Below, piece by piece: positions 26,713 through 34,923 of a stretch of 35,102 bases of DNA. Every line of letters starts with the position of its first letter. Within the stretch, counting starts at the first letter, position 1. Below the pieces are notes generated by a model. It did not search any database. It saw only the letters and a program-made list of their open reading frames with translations, and had not been told where the DNA came from. The position numbers and the translations under genes were made by a program. This DNA is from Clostridia bacterium (GTDB lineage: Bacteria > Bacillota > Clostridia > Oscillospirales > CAG-272): assembly GCA_017503865.1 (NCBI GenBank), contig JAFVSI010000049.1, positions 1 to 35,102 of the forward strand, given 5' to 3'.

Positions 26713-27786
26713 TCAATTGTTAAAAAGATTATTTAAAAAGTTATTACAAAAGACTTCCTTTGAGCCAAAGTCCATACACTCTTCGTATATTTTCTCAAGC
26801 TCGAAGTGGTGCTTGCCTGCCTCACGAAGCTTCTCTTCGGCTGAGGAAAGCAATGCCTCGTAAAGCTTTTCGTTGAATCTGTACTCGCTACGCACTAAGG
26901 ATAGAGCGGTGTTGTCGACAAACCGACGCATATTTATAACGGCATCACGCGGCAGTATATCCCCCTCTCGACCGAGCAAAAACGCCTTTTTATCGTTCGG
27001 GAAGAAAACTGCATTCGGGCTGATTGTGTCCAAAGGATCATAAGATACTCTCACGGGCGTGTCGGTCTCTATCGCCTTCATTATAATAAGACGCAAATAG
27101 AGTGCCCCAACTCCGTAAAAATCGTCGACAAGATAGACCTTGTCGGCAAAATGCTCGTAGGTGTCAAAACGCACCCTTCCCTTCATACTCACCGAGCATA
27201 TCATGCCAACGCTGAGGCTGTGAGAACCGCCCTTCTTAATCTCTCCAAAAATACGGTCGACTGCTCCCTTCGCCTTATTTTCGAGAAAGGTGGGAAGTAT
27301 AAGTCGGTTGTTTATTTCCCGCACGTTCTCCGCCGCCTCAAGATAGCGGTATGCCCTCTTGTAGCACTTCGATTTTTTCTTTGAAAGCTCCTTTATTTTA
27401 TCCAAGCTTTCCGCGAGCCGATCTGAGTCCCAAAATGCACCGAGGTTTATTATCTCCTCTCTCGCTCCCGCACAACTTGCTTCGACCGTGTGCGGTGCAG
27501 TACCGTCGAGAAGAGCGTATTTTCCGCCTATAACGACGGCATCGAGCGAGTCGGGGTCTGACGAACAGTAATACCTCTCGACCGAATACGAAAGCTCCTC
27601 AGCTCTCTTGGCGGCATCTCCCATAAAGCGACTCTTACCCGTTCCGGGACCGCCCTTGATTATGTAAATTTTCTCTATTTTTTCGTCATTCAGTATTGTA
27701 TCGTAAAAGCTAACAAAGCCCGAAGCACTGTTTGCCCCCACAAACAACCGTCCACCGTCAAACTCATATCTCTTTGAAATCTTCAT
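26713..27786 (-). CDS. P-loop ATPase-like protein of unknown function (PRK06851-type)
   Basis: The 357-residue protein has a clear Walker A, GGPGTGKS, at residues 45-52 after a hydrophobic strand (KIYIIK). Later come YYCSSDPDSLDAVVI and ALLDGTAPHTVE, which are characteristic of an uncharacterised clostridial/bacillar family known as PRK06851. In that family two such domains may occur; here the second half carries no obvious second P-loop. It is soluble, with no membrane span. The ATG at 27786 follows GGGGGT by about 5 nt. It is 105 nt downstream of spoIIIAH on the same strand, with a stable inverted repeat between them and no clear terminator, so co-transcription with the sporulation operon is possible but not shown. 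Confidence 0.75.
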   Translation of the reverse strand: MKISKRYEFDGGRLFVGANSASGFVSFYDTILNDEKIEKIYIIKGGPGTGKSRFMGDAAKRAEELSYSVERYYCSSDPDSLDAVVIGGKYALLDGTAPHTVEASCAGAREEIINLGAFWDSDRLAESLDKIKELSKKKSKCYKRAYRYLEAAENVREINNRLILPTFLENKAKGAVDRIFGEIKKGGSHSLSVGMICSVSMKGRVRFDTYEHFADKVYLVDDFYGVGALYLRLIIMKAIETDTPVRVSYDPLDTISPNAVFFPNDKKAFLLGREGDILPRDAVINMRRFVDNTALSLVRSEYRFNEKLYEALLSSAEEKLREAGKHHFELEKIYEECMDFGSKEVFCNNFLNNLFNN

Positions 27787-27792
27787 TCTCTA

Positions 27793-27855
27793 CCCCCACA
27801 CAAATTACTTCAATGTAAAGATATGCAAAAGACGCATATTTTGCTTTTGTGTGGG
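27793..27855 (-). promoter_or_regulatory. Inverted repeat covering the ribosome binding site of the P-loop gene
   Basis: CCCACACAAA (27795-27804) and TTTGTGTGGG (27846-27855) are perfect 10-nt inverted arms, with a nested ATATGC / GCATAT stem at 27821-27839. In the minus-strand RNA the right arm holds the GGGGG Shine-Dalgarno of the gene starting at 27786. The fold would therefore hide the site. No U-tract follows, so it is not an intrinsic terminator. Confidence 0.5.
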
Positions 27856-27891
27856 AAGAATTTTTTGCTTTTAATAAATATAAATTTGTTT

Positions 27892-28470
27892 TTATCTCTC
27901 GGTGATATTGATGTTTACGGGCAGGATACCTGCTGTGTCGTAAACGATTTCGTTGATTTGAGAAATCTGTGCTGGGAGAATATCACTCGTCGACGAAACA
28001 ACGATATTTGCCTTGTCTCCGCTGATTACGGCAACACAATTCTCAAAACCCTTAGCGATAACGAGTGTCTCTATGTTCGACTCATTTTCCATGATCTTTG
28101 CAAGATTATTTATCTCTGCAAGAGCCTCGTTCTTTGCCGTCTCGGTGGCAGATGCATTGTCAACTACCGCCTGAAGTACCTCAATCGCCTCGTCTCTCGT
28201 TCTCTGACGGGAGACCTCGATGCTTGAAAAATAAGCATCGTTCGACACGTCGGTATCCTTTGGTGCGTCGACGTCCTCGGTAGGCGTGCTATCCTGCATA
28301 CCTACGCCCGTGCTGTAATCAAAGCCGTCGTCTGCCCTTGACGAAAGCACCGCCCAATTGATACAAACGGCAATACCGATAAGAAGCACCGCACCTGCGA
28401 TAATGAAGTTACGCTTTCCGATCTTAATACAAAAGACCTTGAAATTCTCTTTTACTTTTTCAATTTTCAC
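27892..28470 (-). CDS. spoIIIAH: Stage III sporulation protein AH
   Basis: SpoIIIAH in the mother-cell membrane joins SpoIIQ from the forespore to form the channel across the intermembrane space. The 192-residue product has a short cytoplasmic start, one membrane span (FIIAGAVLLIGIAVCINWAV, about 22-41), a low-complexity linker, and then the YscJ/FliF-like ring-building domain (TRDEAIEVLQAVV to the end, ILPVNINITER). Translation starts at a GTG at 28470 with GGAGG 9 nt upstream. There is a 75-nt gap after spoIIIAG. It is the last of the eight-gene spoIIIA set. The proposed partner SpoIIQ is not in the window. Confidence 0.93.
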   Translation of the reverse strand: MKIEKVKENFKVFCIKIGKRNFIIAGAVLLIGIAVCINWAVLSSRADDGFDYSTGVGMQDSTPTEDVDAPKDTDVSNDAYFSSIEVSRQRTRDEAIEVLQAVVDNASATETAKNEALAEINNLAKIMENESNIETLVIAKGFENCVAVISGDKANIVVSSTSDILPAQISQINEIVYDTAGILPVNINITER

Positions 28471-28545
28471 AATTATTTTCCTCCGAAAATTATTTCTACG
28501 TTACCACTATATTTTGCCGTAACGTAAAATATTACAAATTCTTAA

Positions 28546-29040
28546 TTATTTACCGCCCGCAACGTAAATTTTATTTGTCGGAAGATCGAGCAGAGCCGAA
28601 ACCAGCGATATTATCTCGGCACGCACCCCCTTATTTTCTCCCCCCTCGCAAACGATAGCCACACCGAGTATCTCGGGCGGAGAGTAGCCGAGCAGAAGTG
28701 CTTTTTCAGAGGAACCGCTCCCAACAAGAAAATACTCACGTCTTGAGTTTTCCCCCGCCGCAAGATTTTGTGCGTATACGGCACGGTAGCTCCCGTCAAG
28801 CGTCACGGCAACCTTGACCTCTCCCGCCCCTCGAACCTTCTTGCACACTCCTTCAATCTTATTCACAAGCTCCTCTTCGTATAATGCCTCATCGTAGACC
28901 GAGCTGTTTGATGCCGCGAGCGACTCTTCCCTCTCGAACGTATCCCCGTTTCCAAGAAAAAGGAGAAGCAGTCCCACAACAGCCCCTATCACAATTATCA
29001 CGAGCCTCGTTTTTCCATTCTCTTTTTTACCGTTATCCAC
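28546..29040 (-). CDS. spoIIIAG: Stage III sporulation protein AG
   Basis: SpoIIIAG forms a large ring in the spore channel, related to type III secretion and flagellar MS-ring proteins. The 164-residue product has a basic N-terminus, one membrane span (LVIIVIGAVVGLLLLFLG, about 13-30), and an extracytoplasmic domain containing IEGVCKKVRGAGEVKVAVTL, typical of the family. The segment LLGYSPPEILGVAIVCEGGE is the conserved end of the ring fold. A GTG at 29040 with GGGGG about 7 nt upstream is used as start. It lies 11 nt after spoIIIAF and 75 nt before spoIIIAH. Confidence 0.93.
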   Translation of the reverse strand: MDNGKKENGKTRLVIIVIGAVVGLLLLFLGNGDTFEREESLAASNSSVYDEALYEEELVNKIEGVCKKVRGAGEVKVAVTLDGSYRAVYAQNLAAGENSRREYFLVGSGSSEKALLLGYSPPEILGVAIVCEGGENKGVRAEIISLVSALLDLPTNKIYVAGGK

Positions 29041-29051
29041 AAAAACGCCCC

Positions 29052-29537
29052 CTAAGTATATACTATCTCACACTCACAAGAAAGAAGCTTACTTACGTAT
29101 TCCTTTATCTCGTGCGGATCTTTTGTTATCCCACCACCCGAAAGCAAGAGCGTTACCGAGCTGAGTTTGTATTCCCCCTCGTGCAAGGATAACTCGGCAT
29201 ATGCACGGATATCCCCACGCTTGGTGTCAAACTCACGGCACAAAAGCTCCTCGATGTTCTTAGCTATCTCCGCTTCGTTTGCCTCGCAAAGCGTGTCTCC
29301 GTATATTTTCTCAAGAAACTCCCTGTTTTGAGAGGTATCGGAAGCAAAATCGCCTATTTTAAGCTCATGCAAAGCATCGATAAACGATGCAACGGGAGAT
29401 ATTGCCACCGAAAGTACGCAAAGAGAGGCTACGAGCCTCGTGTATCCGCCTATTCCCTTCTCGCCCTCGGGCGTTAGAATAAGCGACAGCGAGCATACAG
29501 CGGCAGTTATTATCAAGGTCATAACGTATTGCTTCAT
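29052..29537 (-). CDS. spoIIIAF: Stage III sporulation protein AF
   Basis: SpoIIIAF is a mother-cell membrane protein of the SpoIIIA-SpoIIQ channel. The 161-residue product has two hydrophobic N-terminal segments (VMTLIITAAVCSLSLIL and LVASLCVLSVAISPVASFI) followed by a soluble domain with a beta-rich C-terminal half. The start is the ATG at 29537 with AGGAT about 9 nt upstream. Sequence is weakly conserved in this family, so the call rests strongly on position between spoIIIAE and spoIIIAG. It starts 7 nt after the spoIIIAE stop codon. Confidence 0.88.
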   Translation of the reverse strand: MKQYVMTLIITAAVCSLSLILTPEGEKGIGGYTRLVASLCVLSVAISPVASFIDALHELKIGDFASDTSQNREFLEKIYGDTLCEANEAEIAKNIEELLCREFDTKRGDIRAYAELSLHEGEYKLSSVTLLLSGGGITKDPHEIKEYVSKLLSCECEIVYT

Positions 29538-29544
29538 ATCTCCC

Positions 29545-30723
29545 CTATCCTAAGGCTATACCGCACCTTAAAAATATCGTGATCGCAAGAATAAACATAA
29601 CCGAGCACATAGTCACGACGGCAAGCAGTATTCCGTAAACAGAGCCAAGCTCGGTGAGAAGCTTGCCCTCACTCTCACAGCCTACAAGGTCGGCAACGGA
29701 CGACGCAAACAAAAACACTCCCCTCACAAGCAAAAGCTTTATAAGAATTGGAAGCACGAGAAGAAGAATAAAGATTATCCCCCCTATTCCGCAAACGCTT
29801 TTTAAGTATCCGACCGATGAGGAGACTGTGCGTACGGTGTCTCCGACAGACGAGCCAACAATAGGAATAACGTTTGAGGCTACAAGCCTTGCCGCCCTTG
29901 CGGAAACGGTGTCTGCAGCAGAGGACAGCAAGGTCTGAGAGGAAAGGACTGCAATAAGCAAGGTCATAATAAGCCCGAGCAGGAAGGTATAGCTTTTTTT
30001 GAGGGCGGACGAGAGCCCCACAAGCTTTATGCCACCCGATACCGAGCCGGAGAGAGCAAATGCCGTCGAGACAGCCGCAACGGGCAACACGCTCACCCTC
30101 AACACCTCTTCGCAGAAGGCAAGAAAAATATAGAGCGTTCCGCTACTCGCAACGGCGGTGCTGACGTTACCGCCCATCGCATATATAATGCTCACGACAG
30201 GTATCATTCCGTTCATAATTATACCTATCCTCTCGAAAAACTCTTCAACCCTCAAAAAATGCTCGGAGCCCTCAGACAAAACCGACGCAAATATTGCGGC
30301 ACTCGAGCAAACTGTGAGCACCCTTGCACCATTCTGAGAAAAGGAAGTCTTAAAGGCGGAAAATACCGCTGACAGCACAAGTATTCCGCACAAGGTAGCA
30401 AAGAGGGACAAGGCATCTTCAAGTCCTACCCCGAAGCTCTCTTTAAGGTACGAGAAAAGATATTCGGGCGTACTTAACTGTCCAACCGCCTCGCCAAGCT
30501 CGTCTACGTCGCCCGAGTGGAGCTTTTCGGGAAGCTCACCCTCTGAAAACACCTTTCCGTCAAGCTCGTCTATAAGAAGCGAATATTCAAGCGGTACGCT
30601 CGGCTTATCCTCTTTTGCAAAGGCAACGACGCTAAAGGCAAGAGCGAAAAGTAAAAGTGTCACGGAAAATCTTGCGAAAAAAATGATTTTTCGCCCCGTT
30701 TGTTTTAAAATCGCACTCTTCAT
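29545..30723 (-). CDS. spoIIIAE: Stage III sporulation protein AE
   Basis: SpoIIIAE is the large polytopic membrane component of the channel complex. The 392-residue product begins with a cleavable-looking signal (ALAFSVVAFAKEDKP, near residue 35), then an extracytoplasmic domain and about seven to eight hydrophobic spans, including LSLFATLCGILVLSAVFSAF and FILLLVLPILIKLLLVRGVF. The conserved family stretch AARLVASNVIPIVGSSVGDT is intact. Its ATG overlaps the spoIIIAD stop codon as ATGA, which implies translational coupling. Confidence 0.94.
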   Translation of the reverse strand: MKSAILKQTGRKIIFFARFSVTLLLFALAFSVVAFAKEDKPSVPLEYSLLIDELDGKVFSEGELPEKLHSGDVDELGEAVGQLSTPEYLFSYLKESFGVGLEDALSLFATLCGILVLSAVFSAFKTSFSQNGARVLTVCSSAAIFASVLSEGSEHFLRVEEFFERIGIIMNGMIPVVSIIYAMGGNVSTAVASSGTLYIFLAFCEEVLRVSVLPVAAVSTAFALSGSVSGGIKLVGLSSALKKSYTFLLGLIMTLLIAVLSSQTLLSSAADTVSARAARLVASNVIPIVGSSVGDTVRTVSSSVGYLKSVCGIGGIIFILLLVLPILIKLLLVRGVFLFASSVADLVGCESEGKLLTELGSVYGILLAVVTMCSVMFILAITIFLRCGIALG

Positions 30724-31127
30724 CCGACACTCATTATCTCGTTCGCAAAACCGATAATTTTTTCGATTATGGGCAAAGAAAGAAGAACTATCTCAAGCTT
30801 TGCCGTAAGTATTACAGCACTGCCGACCGAGGCGTGTCCCGCGTCCTTGCAGATATCAGCCGAGACGTGCGAAAGAATGGCTATTCCCGTAGCCTTAAGC
30901 ACAACTCCCACATACTCTCCAAGTGCCGCCTCGCCGCTTGTAAGTGCGATAAGTGATGAGATAACGTCCTCAAAAATCACCGCTATCCCGCTGAAGATCA
31001 GCACCGCTCCCGCGAGCCTCACAGCAAAAGAAAGTGATGGTGAGACCTGCGAGGTGAGTGCGTAGACCGTGAGGCATAAAACAGACAAAGCACAAATTTT
31101 AATAAACATAGCTACCTCAAAATCCAA
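30720..31127 (-). CDS. spoIIIAD: Stage III sporulation protein AD
   Basis: SpoIIIAD is a small polytopic membrane protein of the channel, related to SpoIIIAC. The 135-residue product has about four hydrophobic stretches, among them ICALSVLCLTVYALT, AGAVLIFSGIAVIF and LEIVLLSLPIIEKIIGFANE. The middle segment GIAILSHVSADICKDAGHAS is a signature of the family. Its start at 31127 overlaps the end of spoIIIAC by 11 nt and its end overlaps spoIIIAE by 4 nt, so expression is tightly coupled. Confidence 0.93.
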   Translation of the reverse strand: MDFEVAMFIKICALSVLCLTVYALTSQVSPSLSFAVRLAGAVLIFSGIAVIFEDVISSLIALTSGEAALGEYVGVVLKATGIAILSHVSADICKDAGHASVGSAVILTAKLEIVLLSLPIIEKIIGFANEIMSVG

Positions 31128-31311
31128 ATATCGACCTTATCGAAAGAAAAAGCTCTCCTATCTCCCCGACAAGCATAAGCATTACAACAACTATCCCCGC
31201 AAGACCGACAAACATCGCCTGCTCGTCTCTTCCCGATTTACCGAGTATCGACGAGGCTACTCCTACAAGTATCCCTATCCCCGCCACCTTCAGTATTAGA
31301 CTTACATCCAT
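31117..31311 (-). CDS. spoIIIAC: Stage III sporulation protein AC
   Basis: SpoIIIAC is a two-span membrane peptide of the channel. The 64-residue product starts MDVSLILKVAGIGILVG, has a short central loop (LGKSGRDEQAM), and a second hydrophobic span (FVGLAGIVVVMLMLVGEIGE). The GRDEQA loop is the family signature. The ATG at 31311 has AAAGG about 5 nt upstream; a TTG just before it is rejected. A 137-nt structured gap separates it from spoIIIAB, while its end overlaps spoIIIAD. Confidence 0.94.
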   Translation of the reverse strand: MDVSLILKVAGIGILVGVASSILGKSGRDEQAMFVGLAGIVVVMLMLVGEIGELFLSIRSIFGF

Positions 31312-31369
31312 CAAGACCTTTCCTTTCTTTTAATCTTCAAATTGGTATTTATGAGTATGTTAATGTAGA

Positions 31370-31434
31370 TGCGGGGGAGCCGCCTTTTTTAGAAAAATAG
31401 CTTCGTCGCGATGAAGCCGTCTCCTCCCCCCGCA
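31370..31434 (-). promoter_or_regulatory. Stable stem-loop in the spoIIIAB-spoIIIAC gap
   Basis: TGCGGGGG (31370-31377) pairs with CCCCCGCA (31427-31434), and part of the inside pairs as well. Nested within is GCTTC-TCGCGA-GAAGC-like pairing at about 31399-31417. No U-tract follows on either strand, so it is not a classical terminator. It fills the only sizeable gap in the first seven spoIIIA genes. Confidence 0.5.
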
Positions 31435-31448
31435 TAATAAACACATTT

Positions 31449-31937
31449 CTAAATCAAAAGAATAACAAGAGCGGCGGCAGCGGAGAGAGCGAGGGTATAG
31501 CTCATTTTCTTTTTGTTATGCACGTCGCCGCGGAGTACATCTCTCCTTGCTTCAAGCACCGCAATACTCGCGTCACACCTTTTTAGTTCTTCTTCCCTGT
31601 AATTGTGTCCGAAATCCGAGCAAAACTCAAAAATCTCTTTATATGCCACCCTATCCTTTATCCTCTTTCCGCCTGCCCCCGAAAACAGAGAAAGCAGGTC
31701 CTCGGGCGTCTTGTCTTCCTCTTTGCCGCACCTCAAAAGCAGCTCCCCGTCGCACCTTTTTAATATCTCGTCTATTGGCAAGGCATAGATGTCGACCTCA
31801 GTACGCACCTGCCTTATAAGCTCGATATATCCCTCTATAGTGAGAATTTCAAGCTCATACGTGCGACTGAGGGTTCGTGCCGCCTCGAAGGCACTGAGGA
31901 CTAAAAAAAGAGCTCCTAAAGCCTTACAAACAACCAT
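31449..31937 (-). CDS. spoIIIAB: Stage III sporulation protein AB
   Basis: SpoIIIAB resembles the type II secretion/pilus inner-membrane protein family and is required for channel assembly. The 162-residue product starts MVVCKALGALFLVLSAFEAA, a hydrophobic N-terminal anchor, and ends with a second hydrophobic stretch (YTLALSAAAALVILLI). The helical middle has charged segments as in relatives, with RTYELEILTIEGYIELIRQV. The ATG at 31937 is preceded by GAGTGAGG at a short spacing; a GTG at 31946 is an alternative start. The gene overlaps spoIIIAA by 14 nt, suggesting coupled translation. Confidence 0.9.
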   Translation of the reverse strand: MVVCKALGALFLVLSAFEAARTLSRTYELEILTIEGYIELIRQVRTEVDIYALPIDEILKRCDGELLLRCGKEEDKTPEDLLSLFSGAGGKRIKDRVAYKEIFEFCSDFGHNYREEELKRCDASIAVLEARRDVLRGDVHNKKKMSYTLALSAAAALVILLI

Positions 31938-32850
31938 AAGCCTCACTCGAATCTAAAACGGTATAGCTCATTTCTCCAAAATCGTTTCTTTTAAGAGCGA
32001 CGTAATGGGCAAAGACTCCTGCCTCGTGGAGCAACCTTATAGGCGTCCTTTGGAGCAAACCCGATATGTCCCTCGCGTGTGCGGTCGCAAGAAAAGGAAC
32101 GCCCGTGTTTTGTGCTGAAATGATTGCTTTCGCCTCACCCTCGTCCCCTATCTCGTCGCAAACTATAAGCTCTGCGTTCATCGTGCGAGTGGCAATCTCA
32201 ATCCCGAGCCCTCGCGGATATCCCGAAAGCATATCAAGGCAAAGCCCTTTGTCTTTTAGCGGATACGCAAGCTCGCCTCGAGTGTCTATCACACACACGC
32301 GGATAGGATTCTCCCCCGACGCCATTTTTGCACTTACTGCCGCCACAACGGTCGTTTTTCCTTCTCCGGGCGGTGCAAAAACGAGAACTCCCCTGCCCTC
32401 TCCTGCCTCGATCTGCGAGCGAAGAAGCCTACATATAGGCTCGCCGAGGCGACGAACGACAGTAGGTATCCTTATATTCATAGAGCTTACGTTGTGAATG
32501 CCGAGAAGCACACCGCCGTCAACGGTGGCACTTCCGCATATTCCAACGCGAATGCCGCCCTCAAGCGTTACGTAGCCGCTATTTATAGTCTCCCTGTGTG
32601 CATAGAGCGAATTATTGCAGATAAGGGACAAAAAGGCGTCCATCTCCTCTCTCGTTAGAATTGACGAGAGAACGATATTTTTCTTTCTCACCGTTATCGA
32701 GGCACACCGCTCACACCGCAGTCGTATCTCCTCGATATGCCCCGAGGGAGCAACTCTGCGTATCTCGTCCGAAAGCCTGTACGGGAGTACGTGCAATAGA
32801 CTCGCGGGTATGCTGCCCCCCGCCCTTTCGCTGTTTATTTTAAGTGCCAC
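31924..32850 (-). CDS. spoIIIAA: Stage III sporulation protein AA (ATPase)
   Basis: SpoIIIAA is the cytoplasmic ATPase of the SpoIIIA channel, related to secretion ATPases. The 308-residue product has Walker A APPGEGKTT at about residues 159-167 and the Walker B-like LIVCDEIGDEGEAKAI. The family-specific segment NSGYVTLEGGIRVGICGSA is intact at about 90-108. The start is a GTG at 32850; the ribosome binding site is weak, with AAGGA at 12 nt. It is the first gene of the operon and is preceded by a plausible sigma-E promoter. Confidence 0.94.
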   Translation of the reverse strand: MALKINSERAGGSIPASLLHVLPYRLSDEIRRVAPSGHIEEIRLRCERCASITVRKKNIVLSSILTREEMDAFLSLICNNSLYAHRETINSGYVTLEGGIRVGICGSATVDGGVLLGIHNVSSMNIRIPTVVRRLGEPICRLLRSQIEAGEGRGVLVFAPPGEGKTTVVAAVSAKMASGENPIRVCVIDTRGELAYPLKDKGLCLDMLSGYPRGLGIEIATRTMNAELIVCDEIGDEGEAKAIISAQNTGVPFLATAHARDISGLLQRTPIRLLHEAGVFAHYVALKRNDFGEMSYTVLDSSEAYGCL

Positions 32851-32893
32851 AAGCCCTACCGTTCCTTTTCTTTACCTGTGATTATTACTCTAA

Positions 32894-32922
32894 ATTATAT
32901 TGCCCGTCCGCCCTCTTTATGA
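32894..32922 (-). promoter_or_regulatory. Possible sigma-E promoter of the spoIIIA operon
   Basis: On the minus strand TCATAAA (32922-32916) and AATATAAT (32901-32894) are separated by 14 nt. This resembles the mother-cell sigma-E pattern (-35 near ATA, 14-nt spacer, -10 CATACAAT), with 6 of 8 matches in the -10. In B. subtilis this operon is transcribed by sigma-E, which supports the reading. Confidence 0.45.
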
Positions 32923-33108
32923 CAAAAACGGAAAAGTCGGCAAGACAAGTCTACCTCAAAATACACGCATTTTTCTTTTTTCTTCTCACTACATATTGTT
33001 ATGTTCATTATTTGTTAATAGTTTTTTAATAATATATTGATGTAAAAAAAAGGCTTGTATGATAAAATTACTATGTATATTTGTAAACAAATCCAAAGGA
33101 GAATATAT

Positions 33109-34866
33109 ATGCTCTTAAAAAATACGTTTCGTCCGGCATACGCAGGTGTGACACCGATGGACAACAGAGCTTCCCGTGACAGTAAAAATCAAAGTATTTC
33201 TTTTGATAATTCGGGCAGAGGTGATTTTGAAGCTTTTTCGTCAAGTCCCTCTTCGCGTCCCTCGCCCGCCCAAAGACCGCCGAGAAGGACACCGCCAAAC
33301 AGAGTTCCCGTAACTCTCGAGATACCCGGTCGCACTCTCTTGATCGCGGCGGGAGTTTTGGTCGGAATAATACTTCTCATCATACTTTGCGTTTCCCTTC
33401 TTTCGGGCTCGGCAAATGCCATCGAATATGAGGACAACGCCTTCGCCTCTTATATAGACACTGACGGCTCTTACCGCGTAGCTATGAACGGCAAGACGCT
33501 TGACAAAAAATTTGAGAACGAGGTAACTCTTACCGAGGCTGCCGACTGCTCCTTTGCTTACGTCGTTAGCGAGGTAGACGGTGCAACAAACGTTTACACT
33601 CTTAAGGCAGGCAAGCTCGAGCTTCTCTGCGAGAAGATAGACAAGCCCATCGCATTTTGCGAATACAAGCCGGGTGTCGTATACAAATACGGTGACCGAA
33701 TCGAGTACAGCTTCGACGGAACCGAGACCACTCTCTCAAAGAAAAACGATGCTCTCCCCGAGAACTTCGTTATCTCGCCTGACGGAACTGCTCTTGCCTT
33801 CACGATAAAGGGCGACTCCGATATAAACAATCTCTATCTTTACACCGAGGAAATGGCAACGCCTAAGGCACTCTCAAACGGTGCTAAGAACACAATTCCC
33901 GTATCGGTATCCAACGGCGGCGAACAGGTGGTGGCATACACCGAGGACGGTGAGGTAAAGGATCTTTACCTCTTTGTCGGTACTGAGGACTATAAGATAA
34001 ACGAGATAATGGGCTCGTTTGACAGCCTTGTCGCAAAGAATGCAGACTCGACCGAGATAGTCTTTACCACCAAGCGAGAGTCCGATTACTATACATACGT
34101 TTATGACTCTACCGAGCTTAAAAAGGACATCACAGTAGCCCACTACGTAAGCAACGGCTATGCTGTTCCCGATTACGTTGACGGCAAGATAGCGACTCCC
34201 GCTACCTTTAAAAAGACCTATTTCAAGAACGTCACCTCACCGATGACGGTTTATATCAACAAGAAGTACGAGCATCACGATATTTACAATTATATCGGTC
34301 AGATAGATCCCGAAGGAAAGTATCTTTACGTAATCGTTTCCCACCTTGACAACACGCTCGCTCAAATCGAGCTTCTCGGTGAGAATAACGGAAAAGAGAC
34401 CAATAACAAGACCGTTATAGGAACCGACGTAACCGACTTTATCGTGACCGAAAAGGGCAACATTTACTATATCGACGGCTACGGAGACCTCTATTTTTAC
34501 AAGCTTTCAAAGGGTAAACCCACAAGAATTACGAACGACGTTACCGCTCTTATGTTCTACACATATGCAAACGAGCTTTATTTCGAGCGAGTTGACACTG
34601 TCGAGGAAAACGGAATTTACCACACCTCAGAGGGCTCCGACCACGAGCAACTCAAGTTTGGCAAGACCGAGATCAAGCACTCGCCTACAGTTGCAAATCC
34701 CTACTCAAAGAAGAGCTACGCATACTACTATAATAAGGACGAGGACACCTATTCCCTCTTCTACACCTCAAACGGCCGCTCCTTCAAGCAGGTAAACGAC
34801 TGCAAAGAGCTTGTCTTCGTACACGAAAACCCCATCGATTCTCTCGTTGAGGATATTTTAAAATAA
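33109..34866 (+). CDS. Single-pass membrane protein with large C-terminal domain, unknown
   Basis: I do not recognise a named family. The start chosen is the ATG at 33109 with AAAGGAG 7 nt upstream; the upstream in-frame ATG at 33055 has no such site. The 585-residue protein begins with about 75 cytoplasmic residues rich in Ser, Arg and Pro (SRPSPAQRPPRRTPPNRVPV), then one hydrophobic span at about 76-99 (LLIAAGVLVGIILLIILCVS). The remaining 480 residues are outside the membrane and show repeated short beta strands with SPDGTALAFTIKG- and YLYVIVSHLDN-like patterns, suggesting a TolB/WD40-like beta propeller of the DUF5050 type. It diverges from spoIIIAA and ends with its own terminator. A role in spore or envelope assembly is only a guess. 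Confidence 0.7.
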   Translation: MLLKNTFRPAYAGVTPMDNRASRDSKNQSISFDNSGRGDFEAFSSSPSSRPSPAQRPPRRTPPNRVPVTLEIPGRTLLIAAGVLVGIILLIILCVSLLSGSANAIEYEDNAFASYIDTDGSYRVAMNGKTLDKKFENEVTLTEAADCSFAYVVSEVDGATNVYTLKAGKLELLCEKIDKPIAFCEYKPGVVYKYGDRIEYSFDGTETTLSKKNDALPENFVISPDGTALAFTIKGDSDINNLYLYTEEMATPKALSNGAKNTIPVSVSNGGEQVVAYTEDGEVKDLYLFVGTEDYKINEIMGSFDSLVAKNADSTEIVFTTKRESDYYTYVYDSTELKKDITVAHYVSNGYAVPDYVDGKIATPATFKKTYFKNVTSPMTVYINKKYEHHDIYNYIGQIDPEGKYLYVIVSHLDNTLAQIELLGENNGKETNNKTVIGTDVTDFIVTEKGNIYYIDGYGDLYFYKLSKGKPTRITNDVTALMFYTYANELYFERVDTVEENGIYHTSEGSDHEQLKFGKTEIKHSPTVANPYSKKSYAYYYNKDEDTYSLFYTSNGRSFKQVNDCKELVFVHENPIDSLVEDILK

Positions 34867-34870
34867 AAAG

Positions 34871-34911
34871 AAAAAGCCACACGGCAGATGTTCTGCCGTG
34901 TGGCTTTTTTT
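34871..34911 (+). terminator. Terminator of the large membrane-protein gene
   Basis: An 18-bp stem (34871-34888 with 34892-34909, including A/T ends) with a TGT loop ends in a T run on the plus strand. It starts 5 nt past the stop codon. Confidence 0.92.
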
Positions 34912-34923
34912 GATGATTTTCTG

